Below, piece after piece: positions 1 to 9,647 of a stretch of DNA of 30,427 nt. This stretch comes from Nymphaea colorata (lineage: Eukaryota > Streptophyta > Magnoliopsida > Nymphaeales > Nymphaeaceae), in the NCBI RefSeq assembly GCF_008831285.2, contig NC_045147.1, positions 12,777,427-12,807,853 of the forward strand, given 5' to 3'. How positions within the stretch are numbered: the stretch's first letter is position 1; each line of letters opens with the position of its first letter. Position numbers and translations under genes: made by a program. A model generated the notes under the pieces. It was given only the letters and a program-made list of their open reading frames with translations. It ran no database searches and was not told the origin of the DNA.

Positions 1-1194
1 CATTTAGAACATGGAAACAACTTGGTTCCATCTACCAGATTACCGATAATGGACAGATGAATAGTCAATCTAGTTAGGATCAATTGCAGACGCTTTCTGC
101 CATTGCTTGTATGTGAGAAACTTGCTTTGATTCGCAATTTCAAAAACTGAATGCATGTGGGTTGGATTGGAAAATCTTTAAAGAAACCAAGACGAAAGAA
201 ATACTCATATCTATGTTTTCAATCAGTACAGAGGTCGATCATGCATGTTATAAAAAGTTAAAGAGTTATTCCGTAAAAGAAAAGTTACTTTGACATGCAC
301 ATGCTTGATTCTCAACTTTCAGCCTATAAATGTAGGACTCTCGATTGGCAGTAATCATCATGCTACCGAGCCTCATATCGACTCCAACAGATGGCCATTC
401 GTTCTCCAAGTAACAGTAACTTAGAGCATTGGCTACTCCCATTGAAACCTTGAGCCTCTGGAAAGTCCCCATTGCTTCCATGTGTCATCTACCCTCCAAT
501 GCCCTACCACTCCTTCACAACTGCTCTGAAACCTTTGCCGTCACACCACCCCTGCACCTGAACTGTGCTAGTGTGTTGCACTTGACCCAGAGTTTCACAC
601 TCTTCCAAAGGCCTTCCCATCATCTCTGCTTGGTTCCTCCTTGCGAACCTCTACTGCCACTTCTCTTCCATCCCTCAACATCCCTCATATCTTGTATCTC
701 GCACTATTCCCAACATAATTCTGGATAGCAAATGCTACCTTATCATGGTTGGCGTGAATCGGTGGGGAAGGGCCTTTTGAGATTGCAGGAAGAAAATTTG
801 GCCTCGCACTGTTAGGAACAACACACAAAACTCTCATCTCGCACTCTCAAGATGGGGATAGAAGCAACAACGAAGATGACAAAGATTTACGTGGTTCGGA
901 ACAATAATCTCATACGTCCACGGTCGCACAGATCTTTCACTATTCACTCTCAGATGAACACAGACACAACTGCTCCCCCTCCTCACAACATAAGGATTAG
1001 GACAAACCTGTATATCCAGTATAGATCAAGTTCTATACACCAACAAGCACTCCATAATAACCAGCACCAAGAATGTGACTAATAAAAAATATGACCAGAA
1101 AAATCATAAATCCAGACAGAAAGTGGCCGGAGCCAGTGGATAGGCCGGAATGCACGAATGAAGAGTAGATGACATGAAATGCCAAAAGAAGCCG
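1..1194. other. Region without a supportable intact gene
   Basis: No convincing complete gene is visible. On the minus strand, the stretch at about 480-370 translates to a segment containing RLKVSMGVANALSY. This loosely resembles helix E of plant receptor-like kinases. It lies on the same strand as, and downstream of, the LRR fragment at 1195-1508, so it could be the kinase part of the same dead gene. Stops and the lack of HRD, DFG or APE motifs keep this a weak suggestion. Open frames on the plus strand at 429-728 and 852-1082 have no recognisable content. Confidence 0.3.
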
Positions 1195-1508
1195 GTCGTC
1201 GGCACGTTGCAGGAGAGATCAAGAGTTATGAGGCTGGTGACAAACAAGAGATTGTCAGTTGAGAGACAGCCCACCAAATTGTTGTAGCTGAGATCAAGGG
1301 CCGTCATCTACTGGCACTGGAGGATTCTGCCAGGTAAGGACCCCTTTAGGCTGTTGCTGGTGATGATGAAGGGACAGAATTTTCAGAAGGAAGAGAAGGA
1401 GAGGTAGAAGGGTGAGAGATCTGGTCGGGATTGGAGATTGATCACAGAGAAGACTGAACTGCAATCTAGGTTACATAAGTCGTTGCACTGGTAGTTGGAG
1501 ACCACCAT
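1195..1508 (-). pseudogene. LRR receptor-like kinase ectodomain fragment (BIR-like), broken
   Basis: Read on the minus strand, the segment starts with a cysteine-containing stretch (QCNDLCNLDC) like the N-terminal cap of plant LRR ectodomains. Then come SLKGSLPGRILQCQ, a stop, MTALDLSYNNLVGCLS and FVTSLITLDLSCN. The LxxLDLSxNNLxG pattern is the plant extracellular LRR consensus. An FVTSLDLS-type sequence in the following repeat is typical of the BIR/BAK1-interacting LRR-RLK group (family knowledge). At least two stops interrupt the frame, and no transmembrane or clear kinase region follows. I infer a dead fragment of a short-ectodomain LRR-RLK. The LRR assignment is firm; the BIR subgroup is a guess from wording and spacing. 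Confidence 0.6.
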
Positions 1509-1696
1509 GAATAGGTAGTTGTCCACAGAGATTGCAGGACAGGATCGATGGGTTGTCATGGCAATTGCTTGTGACTATGGCGTTAAATCAAGAAAGGGCG
1601 CTTGGGCTATGTCATCTAAGAGAGAGGAGAAGGAGAACCGGACAGAGGCAGATTTTACGGTGGAGAAGAAGGAGAACCGAAGAATTTGCATTCATG

Positions 1697-1727
<31 letters not shown>

Positions 1728-1796
1728 TCGATTGCTGACACGAGAGAAAGAAAGAGAGAGGGAGAGAAAGAAAGAGAGAGAGAGAGAGAGAGAGAG
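1697..1796. repeat. Compound (GT)n / (GA)n microsatellite
   Basis: A GT run from 1697 passes into GA-rich sequence up to about 1796. The 14-mer TCGATTGCTGACAC occurs at 1728-1741 and again at 1797-1810. The GA tract therefore sits inside a 69-bp imperfect tandem duplication. Confidence 0.9.
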
Positions 1797-1810
1797 TCGA
1801 TTGCTGACAC

Positions 1811-1992
1811 CGAGTTCAAATAACTTGAAAGTTGGGTAAGTGGCAGTTTCAACTCGCTACTGCGTCGCAATTTATGGATCAGCTTTAATTGGACATCAAA
1901 TTCAAGACAGGCCAATATTTTCACATCTAAATCTTGAGGATGGAATCCGGTTACAGCTTGGATTAGATTTGTATTTGATAAAGCAAATATAA
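1811..1992 (+). pseudogene. Ulp1-like protease fragment, copy 1 (catalytic segment deleted)
   Basis: This stretch aligns end to end with 4491-4705, from CGAGTTCAAA to the closing ATATAA. It lacks exactly 33 nt in the middle. The missing bases correspond to the segment that encodes the D-C-G catalytic motif in the second copy, so this copy cannot be active even as a domain. The shared block ends sharply on both sides, as expected for a fragment carried and duplicated by a transposon. See the entry at 4394-4705 for the family assignment. Confidence 0.55.
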
Positions 1993-2394
1993 ATTGGATT
2001 TGGGTTGCATTTGTATCATTCTTCAACTAGGAATCGGTTTGGTTCTTGATCAAAATCCCGTCAAATGTACTTTTCACATGCAGAAGGCATGTTCTCATTT
2101 GAAAAGATTTTTAGCTTCAATTCATTGTGAGTTAAGCAGTTTCCTTCGGATTCAAACTTGGATTTGGATCAAGAATAGAGCATTTTGAATTTGGTCCCAG
2201 ACATAGAAAGGTCAACTTCGAGTCTATCCAACTTGTGCTCTTAGAGGGTGTTTGATAAAAAATAAAACATTGTCATCTTAGAACACATGCTCTTAAAAAC
2301 CATGTTCGATGAACTTTATGTTTTCAAGAAATGTGGCACAAATTGTGTTTATTGTTTGATTATTGAATTCATAAGCAATATCTGTAATCACACA
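1993..2394. other. Intergenic, nothing recognised
   Basis: AT-rich sequence with no coding potential that I can support. The open frame at 1994-2188 has no recognisable motif. Confidence 0.5.
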
Positions 2395-2525
2395 AGGTTA
2401 CGTCCATATAGGCTAAGGGTGCATGACACACTAGGTTACGTCCATATGGACTAAGGGTGCATGGCATTCTTAGAATAACGTACACATTGTTTTAAACTCT
2501 TACGCCCATATAGACTAGGGTGCAT
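2395..2525. repeat. 38-bp tandem repeat, about 2-3 copies
   Basis: The unit begins AGGTTACGTCCATAT, continues with CTAAGGGTGCATG, and occurs at 2395 and 2433, a 38-bp period. A degenerate third copy (TTACGCCCATATAGACTAGG) lies at about 2499-2525, displaced by extra sequence. Confidence 0.8.
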
Positions 2526-2670
2526 AGGGATGTCAATATATCTGATGTGGATCAGATATCCAATCAAACCGTTCTAAAAAAATGGATATGAAAAAAACTT
2601 AATATCCGATTGAGCACTCAAAATCAGATTAGGATTTAAAAATGATAAACTTATCGGATTCAGATTCAGT

Positions 2671-3318
2671 TATATATAAATATCCAAGCAGATTTGGATC
2701 AGATTTATTCTCAAACAAACATATATTAATAACACTTACATTTTGAAAATCGATCAAATTCGGATTCAAATATGAATGTAAACATCAGATTTGGATTATT
2801 AATCAGATTTTAGAGTCCAATTCAGATATCATTATATATAAATATCCAAGCAGGTTTGGATCAGATTTATTCTCAAACAAACATATATTAATAACTCTTA
2901 CATTTTAAAAATCGATCAAATTCGGATTCAGATATGAATGTAAACATCAGATTTGGATTATTAATCAGATTTTAGAGTCCAATTCAGATATCATTATATA
3001 TAAATATCCAAGCAGATTTGGATCAGATTTATTCTCAAACAAACATATAGTAATAACTCTTACATTTTGAAAATCAATCAAATTCGGATTCAGATATGAA
3101 TGTAAACATCAGATTTGGATTATTAATCAGATTTTAGAGTCCAATTCAGATATCATTATATATAAATATCCAAGCAGATTTGGATCAGATTTATTCTCAA
3201 ACAAACATATAGTAATAACTCTTACATTTTGAAAATCAATCAAATTCGGATTCAGATATGAATGTAAACATCAGATTTGGATTATTAATAATATTTTAGA
3301 TTCCGATCAGATATCATT
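2671..3318. repeat. 162-bp AT-rich tandem repeat, four copies
   Basis: The phrase TATATATAAATATCCAAGCA starts at 2671, 2833, 2995 and 3157, giving an exact 162-bp period. The fourth copy degrades after about 3290. Copies 3 and 4 share private variants, such as AGTAATAACT and AAAATCAATC, so they are the most recent duplication. Short GATTTGGAT and CAGATAT words recur inside each unit. The flanks (about 2540-2670 and 3319-3400) contain related GGATATC and CAGAT words. The array probably expanded inside an older AT-rich transposable element. Confidence 0.92.
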
Positions 3319-4390
3319 TTTGTTTGTTCATATTTGAATATGAATCTGTGAACGTCTGAAAAAGTGGATATAGTTACTAAAATTCAAATATGATCCATTG
3401 ACATTCCTAAGAGTGCGGAGCAGACTGGATACCTAATGGATAGTTGGGTACTGACCTGTGATGGACTGGGCCTGTGCTAGCCATTTGACCCACAGATTGG
3501 CTCGATTAAAAAAAAAATGGCTGGGGTAGGGCCAGTCTTTGCCAGGTATCAAAGGTTTTTGAGAAATTAGAAAAGGAAACGTTGATGAGTTTGAAAAAGG
3601 GTGAGCGTTGAGTTGAGTATTGGTTTGAACTGGTGCCAGTCTTGGGAGGGGTGGATCGGTGAAGGGTAGACCTGAACAGGAACCATGTCTAGCTTGATTT
3701 GAGCCAGCTTGAGTTTGGGCATACTCAGTTTCAGCAAATTAAGCTCGAGCTCAACTTGATCATGTATTTTTGGAGCTCGAATTAACTTGGTAAACTCATT
3801 TATTTGATTTTCACAATGAAGAACTTACCACCAACTTTAATATCAAGGCACGTCACAACTCACAATAGAGAGAGAGAGAGAGAGAGAGCAATTAATGTGA
3901 GAGAACAAATAGAAGTTCTTGTCGTCCCTTCCTCTTTACATCTTCTCATGCCAAAAGATTTAAATGGACTCGAGGACGGATGAGCCAAGCTGAGCTTTAT
4001 TGAGTCTAATTTATTATCTCATAATTATTTATTATTTCATATATATTTTTTATAACACACACATATATATATATATATAAAGTGTTTAGGTATTAAAGTA
4101 AATATACATATTAATACGAAACGACGTACAAAACTCTCATTCTAATCAAAGCTATTTATGTGCACAGCCCTAAAAAAATTATGCACATAATGTGTAGCGA
4201 CCAAAATACTTCCATTAAAATAACAATAAGAAATTTTTCCAAACTACCCATTATTTTATAAAAAAAATTCGAACCTACCCTCCACCGCCATTGGTGCATT
4301 CTTGTTGTGTGCACGCGCAAGTCGACATGAACTCCAATTGCGGAACATCAAGATATGGCTGCCTCTAGATAATGTCATTCCACAGGCCAC
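3319..4390. other. Intergenic with (GA)n and (TA)n tracts
   Basis: No coding sequence was recognised. A (GA)n tract occupies about 3866-3888 and a (TA)n tract about 4063-4078. Positions 3660-3800 have words built on AGCTCGAG, AGCTTGA and GAGCC, which is common in degenerate plant retroelement sequence. Confidence 0.5.
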
Positions 4391-4393
4391 GCT

Positions 4394-4705
4394 GTGAATA
4401 GCCGGTACCTCCACAGCCGCCTGTCCTCCTTGCAACGGAGCAGCGCAGAGGGAGAAGACGATGCAATGATGAAGGGCTTTCCATCAAACACGAGTTCAAA
4501 GAACTTGAAAGTTTGGAAAGTGGCAGTTTCAAGCTGTTACCGTCAAGAAAACAAGTTGGATTGCGGCCTATTTGTGGTTGCAATTAATGGATCAGCTTTA
4601 ATTGGCCATCAAATTCAAGACGGACCTTTGTTTTCACATCTGAATGGTGAAGATAGATTCCGGTCACAGCTTGAATCAGATTTATATTTGATAAGGCAGA
4701 TATAA
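4394..4705 (+). pseudogene. Ulp1-like (C48) cysteine protease C-terminal fragment, copy 2
   Basis: A 103-codon open frame carries YRQENKLDCGLFVVAINGS around residues 49-67. Q-x-N-x-x-D-C-G-x-F is the oxyanion glutamine plus nucleophile cysteine signature of Ulp1/SENP-type proteases (C48 family knowledge). The catalytic His and Asp that should lie upstream are not visible. At about 100 residues it is much shorter than a C48 domain. C48 domains are widespread inside plant Mutator-like and other DNA transposons, so a captured or transposon-derived fragment is more likely than a host SUMO protease. A homologous copy at 1811-1992 lacks the catalytic segment. No start or promoter can be defended. 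Confidence 0.55.
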
Positions 4706-5124
4706 TGTAACGCCTTAGACTGCAAGTTTGGAGTCTTTAGATGAGACTTGTATAAATAGATAGAGCTCGTGATCAGGTCTCCAATGATACTATGTTGAAA
4801 TTTGGTTATGTGTGCCGAAGAGCTGGTATTGTGTAGAAGTTTGAGTTCTTGAAAAATTTTGGAAACCTAAGTTTATAAAAATTGGTGTGCTACTCATTAG
4901 AAAATGTCCAATACCCTTAGGAATTTAACTACAAGTTAGCAGGTGAATTAGAAAATTAGTTAATTAAAAGATTTGTGATCCTAAATAAATTAACATATGC
5001 TTAATTATGAGTTAACTATAGATTAACCTTAATTAATAGTGAATATTGGCGATGTGCACCTCATTTCAGTCATACCCGTAACATTTAATATAAAAGAGTT
5101 TAACATTTAAAATTTAAGAATTGT
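4706..5124. other. Intergenic, nothing recognised
   Basis: AT-rich sequence with no supportable coding content. TATAAATAGATAGAGC at about 4751 is TATA-like, but no gene follows it. Confidence 0.5.
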
Positions 5125-5390
5125 CGCAAGGTTACTGCCACTGAAGATCTTGTGCCTATTGATAGCTCTATCACCGAACCAAAGAATGATGAACCAAATT
5201 ATCTTCTTTTGTGTTCGTTACAGCAATATGATTCTCTCATGGCTTATGAATTTGGTCAGTAAAGAGATTGCAAGTAGCATTGCCTACAGAACTACTTCTC
5301 GTGGTACTTGGGAAAACTTGAGGGAACGATATACGCAAAGGCAAGCTTTACGCATATATGATTATAGTTCAAAAATAGGTCAGCCGTATA
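5125..5390 (+). pseudogene. Ty1/copia Gag fragment (UBN2-type), frameshifted
   Basis: Two plus-strand frames together read as retrotransposon Gag. The first ends near LLCSLQQYDSLMAYEFGQ and a stop at about 5260. The second gives SWLMNLVSKEIASSIAYRTT, then SRGTWENLRERYTQ. The pattern W-L-x-x-S-x-x-x-I-A-x-x-I followed by W-x-x-L-x-x-R-Y is characteristic of plant copia Gag (UBN2/Retrotran_gag_2). A frameshift around 5225-5250 and the abrupt loss of similarity after about 5390 show it is a decayed fragment. No LTR, protease or integrase could be recognised beside it. Confidence 0.75.
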
Positions 5391-5902
5391 AAACTACAAA
5401 AAATGCCCATCTTTTTGAGAAAGATGACAAAACGAAAAAAAAAACTCCAAAAAAAAAAAACATAACGAAATCACGTTTCTTTCATGATTTTTGTGCTTTT
5501 TTGTCCATTTTCTATTGGTGTATTTTTCATTTTCACATTTTTTGCATTTTATATTAGCAGTGTTCTAGCTTTCCAAACCTTTTAAAATTTGCTGAAATTT
5601 TATCGAAAGAAACAATTTTGCCTTATTATACCCCTAAAAGACATCACCGTTTAGAACCTACAACAGATATTATGCTGAAAACTAATACCATCAGATCAAG
5701 TGTAAATTCTTAAATTCAAATATGATCTGATTTCTTAATTAAATGTTAATTATTTTTCCTATCTGACTTTTTTAAGTATTTCACTTAGATATTCAATACA
5801 AATCGGTCCATTGACACCCTAACTAATCTGTGGCCCTGCTAGAGTCGTCTATAATAAAATTTTCATTTTGTTGACATGGGAAACCACAATGAGCCTCTCT
5901 CC

Positions 5903-5953
<51 letters not shown>

Positions 5954-6958
5954 TTGCGGGAGCTCACTATGCCTTGTAAGTTTCAAACGGAGCTGAGTGT
6001 ATTTATAAGCAAATTTTAAAATAATCCGAGCATAAAAAATGCTGTCTTAGTGGTCAACAAATAAAAACCTCATTTGAAGCAAGAAGAAATATCAAAATGG
6101 TGGGACATAGCATGTGTTGGATCGTACCAGCACATCAGATCAAGTTGTGTGCTCACTTCTGTTCATGCAACAAGCATTCCAAAGAAGATGGAAGGTATTT
6201 TTGAAGTTTTTTTTTATAAAATAATGGGCATTTTAGACTTTCTCAAACTTTTCACAAAGTTTTTTTACCCTTTTAAAAAGTTTTTCTTTTAATTTTTAAT
6301 GGGGGTGTTTTGGTCATCGCATGCACTTTTTTTTTTTCATATACAGGGCTGTGCATATGACCAGCTTTCCCAGCTTATGCCATTCTAACATTGTCAGGAA
6401 TGGTGTTTGGGCAGCTTTGCGGAAGAAACGTAGACTAGGAAATTCCATTTCAAGGCTTAGGTTGGCAGAGTTATGGCCCCCTAAGGGACCATATGTTAAA
6501 GGGTAGAACTAAGCAAAATATCCCTCATAGTTAAATGAATGAACCTTGGGTGAAAATGAAACTTGATAAATTTTACTTTGTAAAATAACAAAATGCTAGA
6601 ACATGTGTTCCCATGTTAACAACATAGCCTTCTTAGATTTACTTATAAATTTAAAATTCTAATCCAGATTAGCATTTAAAATTCTAACGACGCATGTCTT
6701 ATTTTATACGACTACTTGTTATGTGAAAGAGGCCACTTCTTATTTTATTGATTAATTCAATTCATTTACGGAGTTGAGTTTGCATAATAAATAATCGTTA
6801 ATTTCGTCTCGGGTCACTTGGTTCCCTAGAAAAATATTAACACCAAATAAGTTTTCTAGGCTCAGCACTTGGAGAAAAGTAGCCAAACATTGGGCAACCA
6901 TTAAGTTATTGAAAAACATTTATGTCCTTAAATTTCTTTAATATATCATCGCGTTAAT
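5391..6958. other. Intergenic with a (CT)n(AT)n microsatellite; no gene recognised
   Basis: A-rich and T-rich sequence. A CT tract at about 5895-5918 runs straight into an AT tract at about 5918-5950. Around 6365-6510 the plus strand reads short hydrophobic or basic peptides (for example AYAILTLSGMVFGQLCGRN, then a stop). These could be a decayed exon, but no family could be assigned. Confidence 0.45.
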
Positions 6959-7298
6959 CCTTCGTAGTTGCGCAGGGAGAGTGACGAAGCAGAGAAGGAT
7001 CATCCAGACGGGTTTTCTGCTCTCTCTGTGAATTTCTTTTTTCCCCAATATGTGAAGAGATGCCACTTTGATGTGCAGAAGATTCTTTCGTCTGAACGGA
7101 TGTGCTTTCTTCTGTGTTTTCCCTTTCTGAGATGATGGAAATGCGATTTCGTTCCTTTTATTCTTGAGGAACAGCGACAAGCCCCAATACCCTACTACGG
7201 TTTCTGTTGATTTCGCTCGAAATCTGAGGAGCAAAGTGGGAGACAGCAGTCTGTCTCACCTCCCCAGGCCCCCAAGTCTGCAAGCAGGAGGAGCCAAC
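6940..7298 (+). promoter_or_regulatory. Probable promoter and 5' leader of the P450 gene, with upstream ORFs
   Basis: An AATATAT stretch at about 6940-6946 is the nearest TATA-like candidate. The region after about 6990 is pyrimidine-rich, like a plant leader. Several upstream ATGs precede the main start: a minimal ATG-TGA at 7050-7055, a three-codon ORF at 7060-7071, one beginning at 7071 that ends in TGA after 19 codons, and one beginning with ATGATG at 7134. All are short. If transcription starts upstream of 7050, they would be expected to lower translation of the P450. The transcription start is not known. Confidence 0.35.
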
Positions 7299-8804
7299 AT
7301 GGATGCCTGGATTATCTTCTTCCTCACCCTCTTCACCATCTCGGTCTCTCTCATCCTTGTCGGCCTCCCACATGGAATCGGTAAGAAGAAGAAGAAGATC
7401 CCACCTGGCCCAAAAGGGCTCCCCATCATAGGCAATTTGCATCAGCTTGGCCTAAGATTCTTCGAGGTCGAACCCATTTTGCGCAAGCTAAGAGCGCAGT
7501 ATGGCCCCGTCTTCAGCGTCCGCTTAGGCCCTCGGACGGCCATCTTCGTCGCTGCCCATGACCTCGCGCACCAGGCCCTGGTTCAAAGTGGCGCAACCTT
7601 CGCCGGCCGGCCTCCAACTGCGGGTTTGGCCCGCATCATTAACAGCAATCAGCACAACATCAGCTCGGCCAGCTACGGCCCCTTGTGGCGCCTCTTCCGC
7701 CGTAACCTCATGGCCGAGGTCCTCAGCCCCGCCCGAACCAAGTCCTTCGGCGAAGGCCGTGAGTGGGTGTTGACCCTTCTGTTGGGGAGGCTCAGGACCG
7801 AAGCCGACGCAAATGGAGGCGTAGTCGTCCCGGTGAGGATCTTTCAGCACGCCATGTTCTGCTTGCTTCTGTTCATGTGCTTCGGCGAGAAGGTGGAGGA
7901 CGACGTGGTCCAAAAGGTGGAAACCGCACAGCGCACTGCGCTTCTAGCCTTTGGGCGATTCAACGTCTTGGGCATCTTCCCCACACTCGGCAAGATCATC
8001 TTCCGGCAACGATGGCGCGACCTGTTGGAGATCAGGCGGAAGCAAGAAGAGGCCCTTCTTCCCCTTATCCGAGCCCGGAAATCAGTAGACAAGAATCACT
8101 TCTGCTATGTCGATTCACTCCTCTCTCTAGAGCTTCCGGATGGCAGGAAACTGGACGAAGGGGAGATAGTCACGCTCTGCAACGAGTTCCTTAATGCCGG
8201 CACCGATACGACTTCTACGGCCGTGCAATGGGTGATGGCCAATTTGGTGAAGGATCCCCAAATTCAGGGGAAGCTCCACGAGGAGATAAGGACCGTCGCT
8301 GGCTTAGACGGAGAGGTGACCGAGGAAAGCGTTTCACGGATGCCTTACCTCAAGGCGGTGATCATGGAGGCTCTTAGGAGGCACCCGCCGGGCCACTTCG
8401 TGCTGCCACACACAGTCACGGAGGAGGAGGTGAGTCTCAATGGCTACTCCGTGCCCAAGGACGCGACGATCAACTTCATGGTGGGGGAGATGGGGTTGGA
8501 CGGGAAGGTATGGAAGCATCCTCTGGAGTTCAGACCAGAGAGGTTCCTCGCCGGAGGCGAAGGAGAAGACGTGGACATCACGGGGAGCAGAGAGATCAAG
8601 ATGATGCCTTTCGGCGCGGGGAGAAGGATCTGCCCGGGGATGGGCCTAGCCCTGCTGCACCTTCAGTACTTCGTGGCCAACATGGTCCGTGAGTTCGAGT
8701 GGTCGGTGCCGGACGGAGAACCGGTGGACTTGACCGAGAAGGTGGAATTCACGGTTGGGATGAAGAATCCATTAAGGGCGAAGATCGAGCCTAGGAAGAG
8801 TTAG
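7299..8804 (+). CDS. CYP89A: Cytochrome P450, CYP89A-type monooxygenase
   Basis: A 501-residue uninterrupted P450. Residues 1-23 are a hydrophobic ER membrane anchor (MDAWIIFFLTLFTISVS), followed by a basic stretch KKKKK and the proline hinge PPGP (35-38). The C-helix WRLFRR is at 130-135, the I-helix AGTDTT at 300-305, and the K-helix E-x-x-R at 357-360. PERF is at 413-416 and the heme loop FGAGRRICPG at 438-447, with Cys445 as thiolate ligand. All key residues are present. LPHTVTEE, NFMVGEMG, ITGSREIKMMPF and EFTVGMKNPL mark the CYP89A family, which is usually intronless, as here. Arabidopsis CYP89A9 acts in chlorophyll breakdown, but other members are uncharacterised, so the substrate is open. 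The ATG at 7299 (AACATGG context, A at -3, G at +4) is chosen because the frame upstream of it starts only with TTG and would put 45 non-membrane residues before the anchor. It is GC-rich compared with its neighbours and appears functional. Confidence 0.95.
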   Translation: MDAWIIFFLTLFTISVSLILVGLPHGIGKKKKKIPPGPKGLPIIGNLHQLGLRFFEVEPILRKLRAQYGPVFSVRLGPRTAIFVAAHDLAHQALVQSGATFAGRPPTAGLARIINSNQHNISSASYGPLWRLFRRNLMAEVLSPARTKSFGEGREWVLTLLLGRLRTEADANGGVVVPVRIFQHAMFCLLLFMCFGEKVEDDVVQKVETAQRTALLAFGRFNVLGIFPTLGKIIFRQRWRDLLEIRRKQEEALLPLIRARKSVDKNHFCYVDSLLSLELPDGRKLDEGEIVTLCNEFLNAGTDTTSTAVQWVMANLVKDPQIQGKLHEEIRTVAGLDGEVTEESVSRMPYLKAVIMEALRRHPPGHFVLPHTVTEEEVSLNGYSVPKDATINFMVGEMGLDGKVWKHPLEFRPERFLAGGEGEDVDITGSREIKMMPFGAGRRICPGMGLALLHLQYFVANMVREFEWSVPDGEPVDLTEKVEFTVGMKNPLRAKIEPRKS

Positions 8805-9647
8805 AATCTATGGTGATCGCCGTTCACAAATAGTTTATACTCTTGAAACTAGTGATGAGACAATTTGATTTAAACTATAGCAAGGTTCGAGCTTGCCGTA
8901 TGTTGGCATAGGTGTTTCATAGGTGTTGCCGTTAGCTGCCAAGTATCCTTGTGTCGTTTATGTTGTAAAAGAAAAAAATGTGGGCATTATGTATGGATGG
9001 GTTTACCTAATATGCCTTCTTGACTGGTGAGATTTATTGCTGGCTGGCCTTGTCACGGGCTGACTCCTTCGGCCCGTGCGGCACGACAAGAATCTAGTTG
9101 CCGTCAGCTTTCAAACCATCGAAAGGAGCGCAAAGAGTGTTTTGGAAAACAAGGTGTATAAAAAAAAGAGATTGCAAATAAAGGAAGTTCACAATGTACT
9201 AATCTTGTAAAACTTGTACACTACGAGGGAGGTAAGAAAAGGAGGATATCTCAACTTTGTTTATAGGATGGTCGAAGTTGCATACAAAGTATTTCAATGT
9301 CGACCACCCAAAACATACAATTCCCACACATGACACTTAGATTGGTGGGGGTACTCCATTGCAAGTAAACAAACAATAAGCAAAAGACTCAACATAAGTA
9401 AATAAAGTACATTACAAAACAAAGCCAAAAACTGTACAGACTCTCAGACAAAGAGGAACTGCCCTAACCTCCACAAAATTATATTTTTGGATCGAACCTC
9501 TCTTTGAGAAGATTCAAGGAACCGGCCAAATTGAATATAATCAAGCATGCAAGTTTTAATACATCTTTTGCATTCTTGGCACAATAAATAAATCTTCAAC
9601 CGTAAGATTCAATTAGCTAGAAGGGATCAGGTAATATAACCCACTTC
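8805..9647. other. 3' flank of the P450 and intergenic sequence
   Basis: The first 150-200 bases after the stop are the probable 3' UTR. TTTATGTTGTAAAA at about 8957-8970 is a plausible plant-type polyadenylation region. A GC-rich hairpin lies at 9054-9078 (CACGGGC paired with GCCCGTG around an 11-base loop). It is partly extended by CTTGTC and GACAAG outside. The rest is AT-rich with no coding content seen. Confidence 0.4.

Noticed and set aside
2395-3318. CRISPR-like repeat arrangement
   Set aside because: The units are directly adjacent tandem copies without unique spacers, in a plant-type context.
7164-7298. N-terminal extension of the P450 from 7164
   Set aside because: It starts with TTG, not ATG, and would place 45 polar residues before the membrane anchor. 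The ATG at 7299 has good context.
7524-8692. Several long frames on both strands overlapping the P450 gene
   Set aside because: They are shadows of the GC-rich P450 coding frame and carry no domain of their own.
9054-9078. GC-rich hairpin as a transcription terminator
   Set aside because: Rho-independent-type terminators are not expected in plant nuclear DNA. The hairpin is probably a remnant of a repeat.
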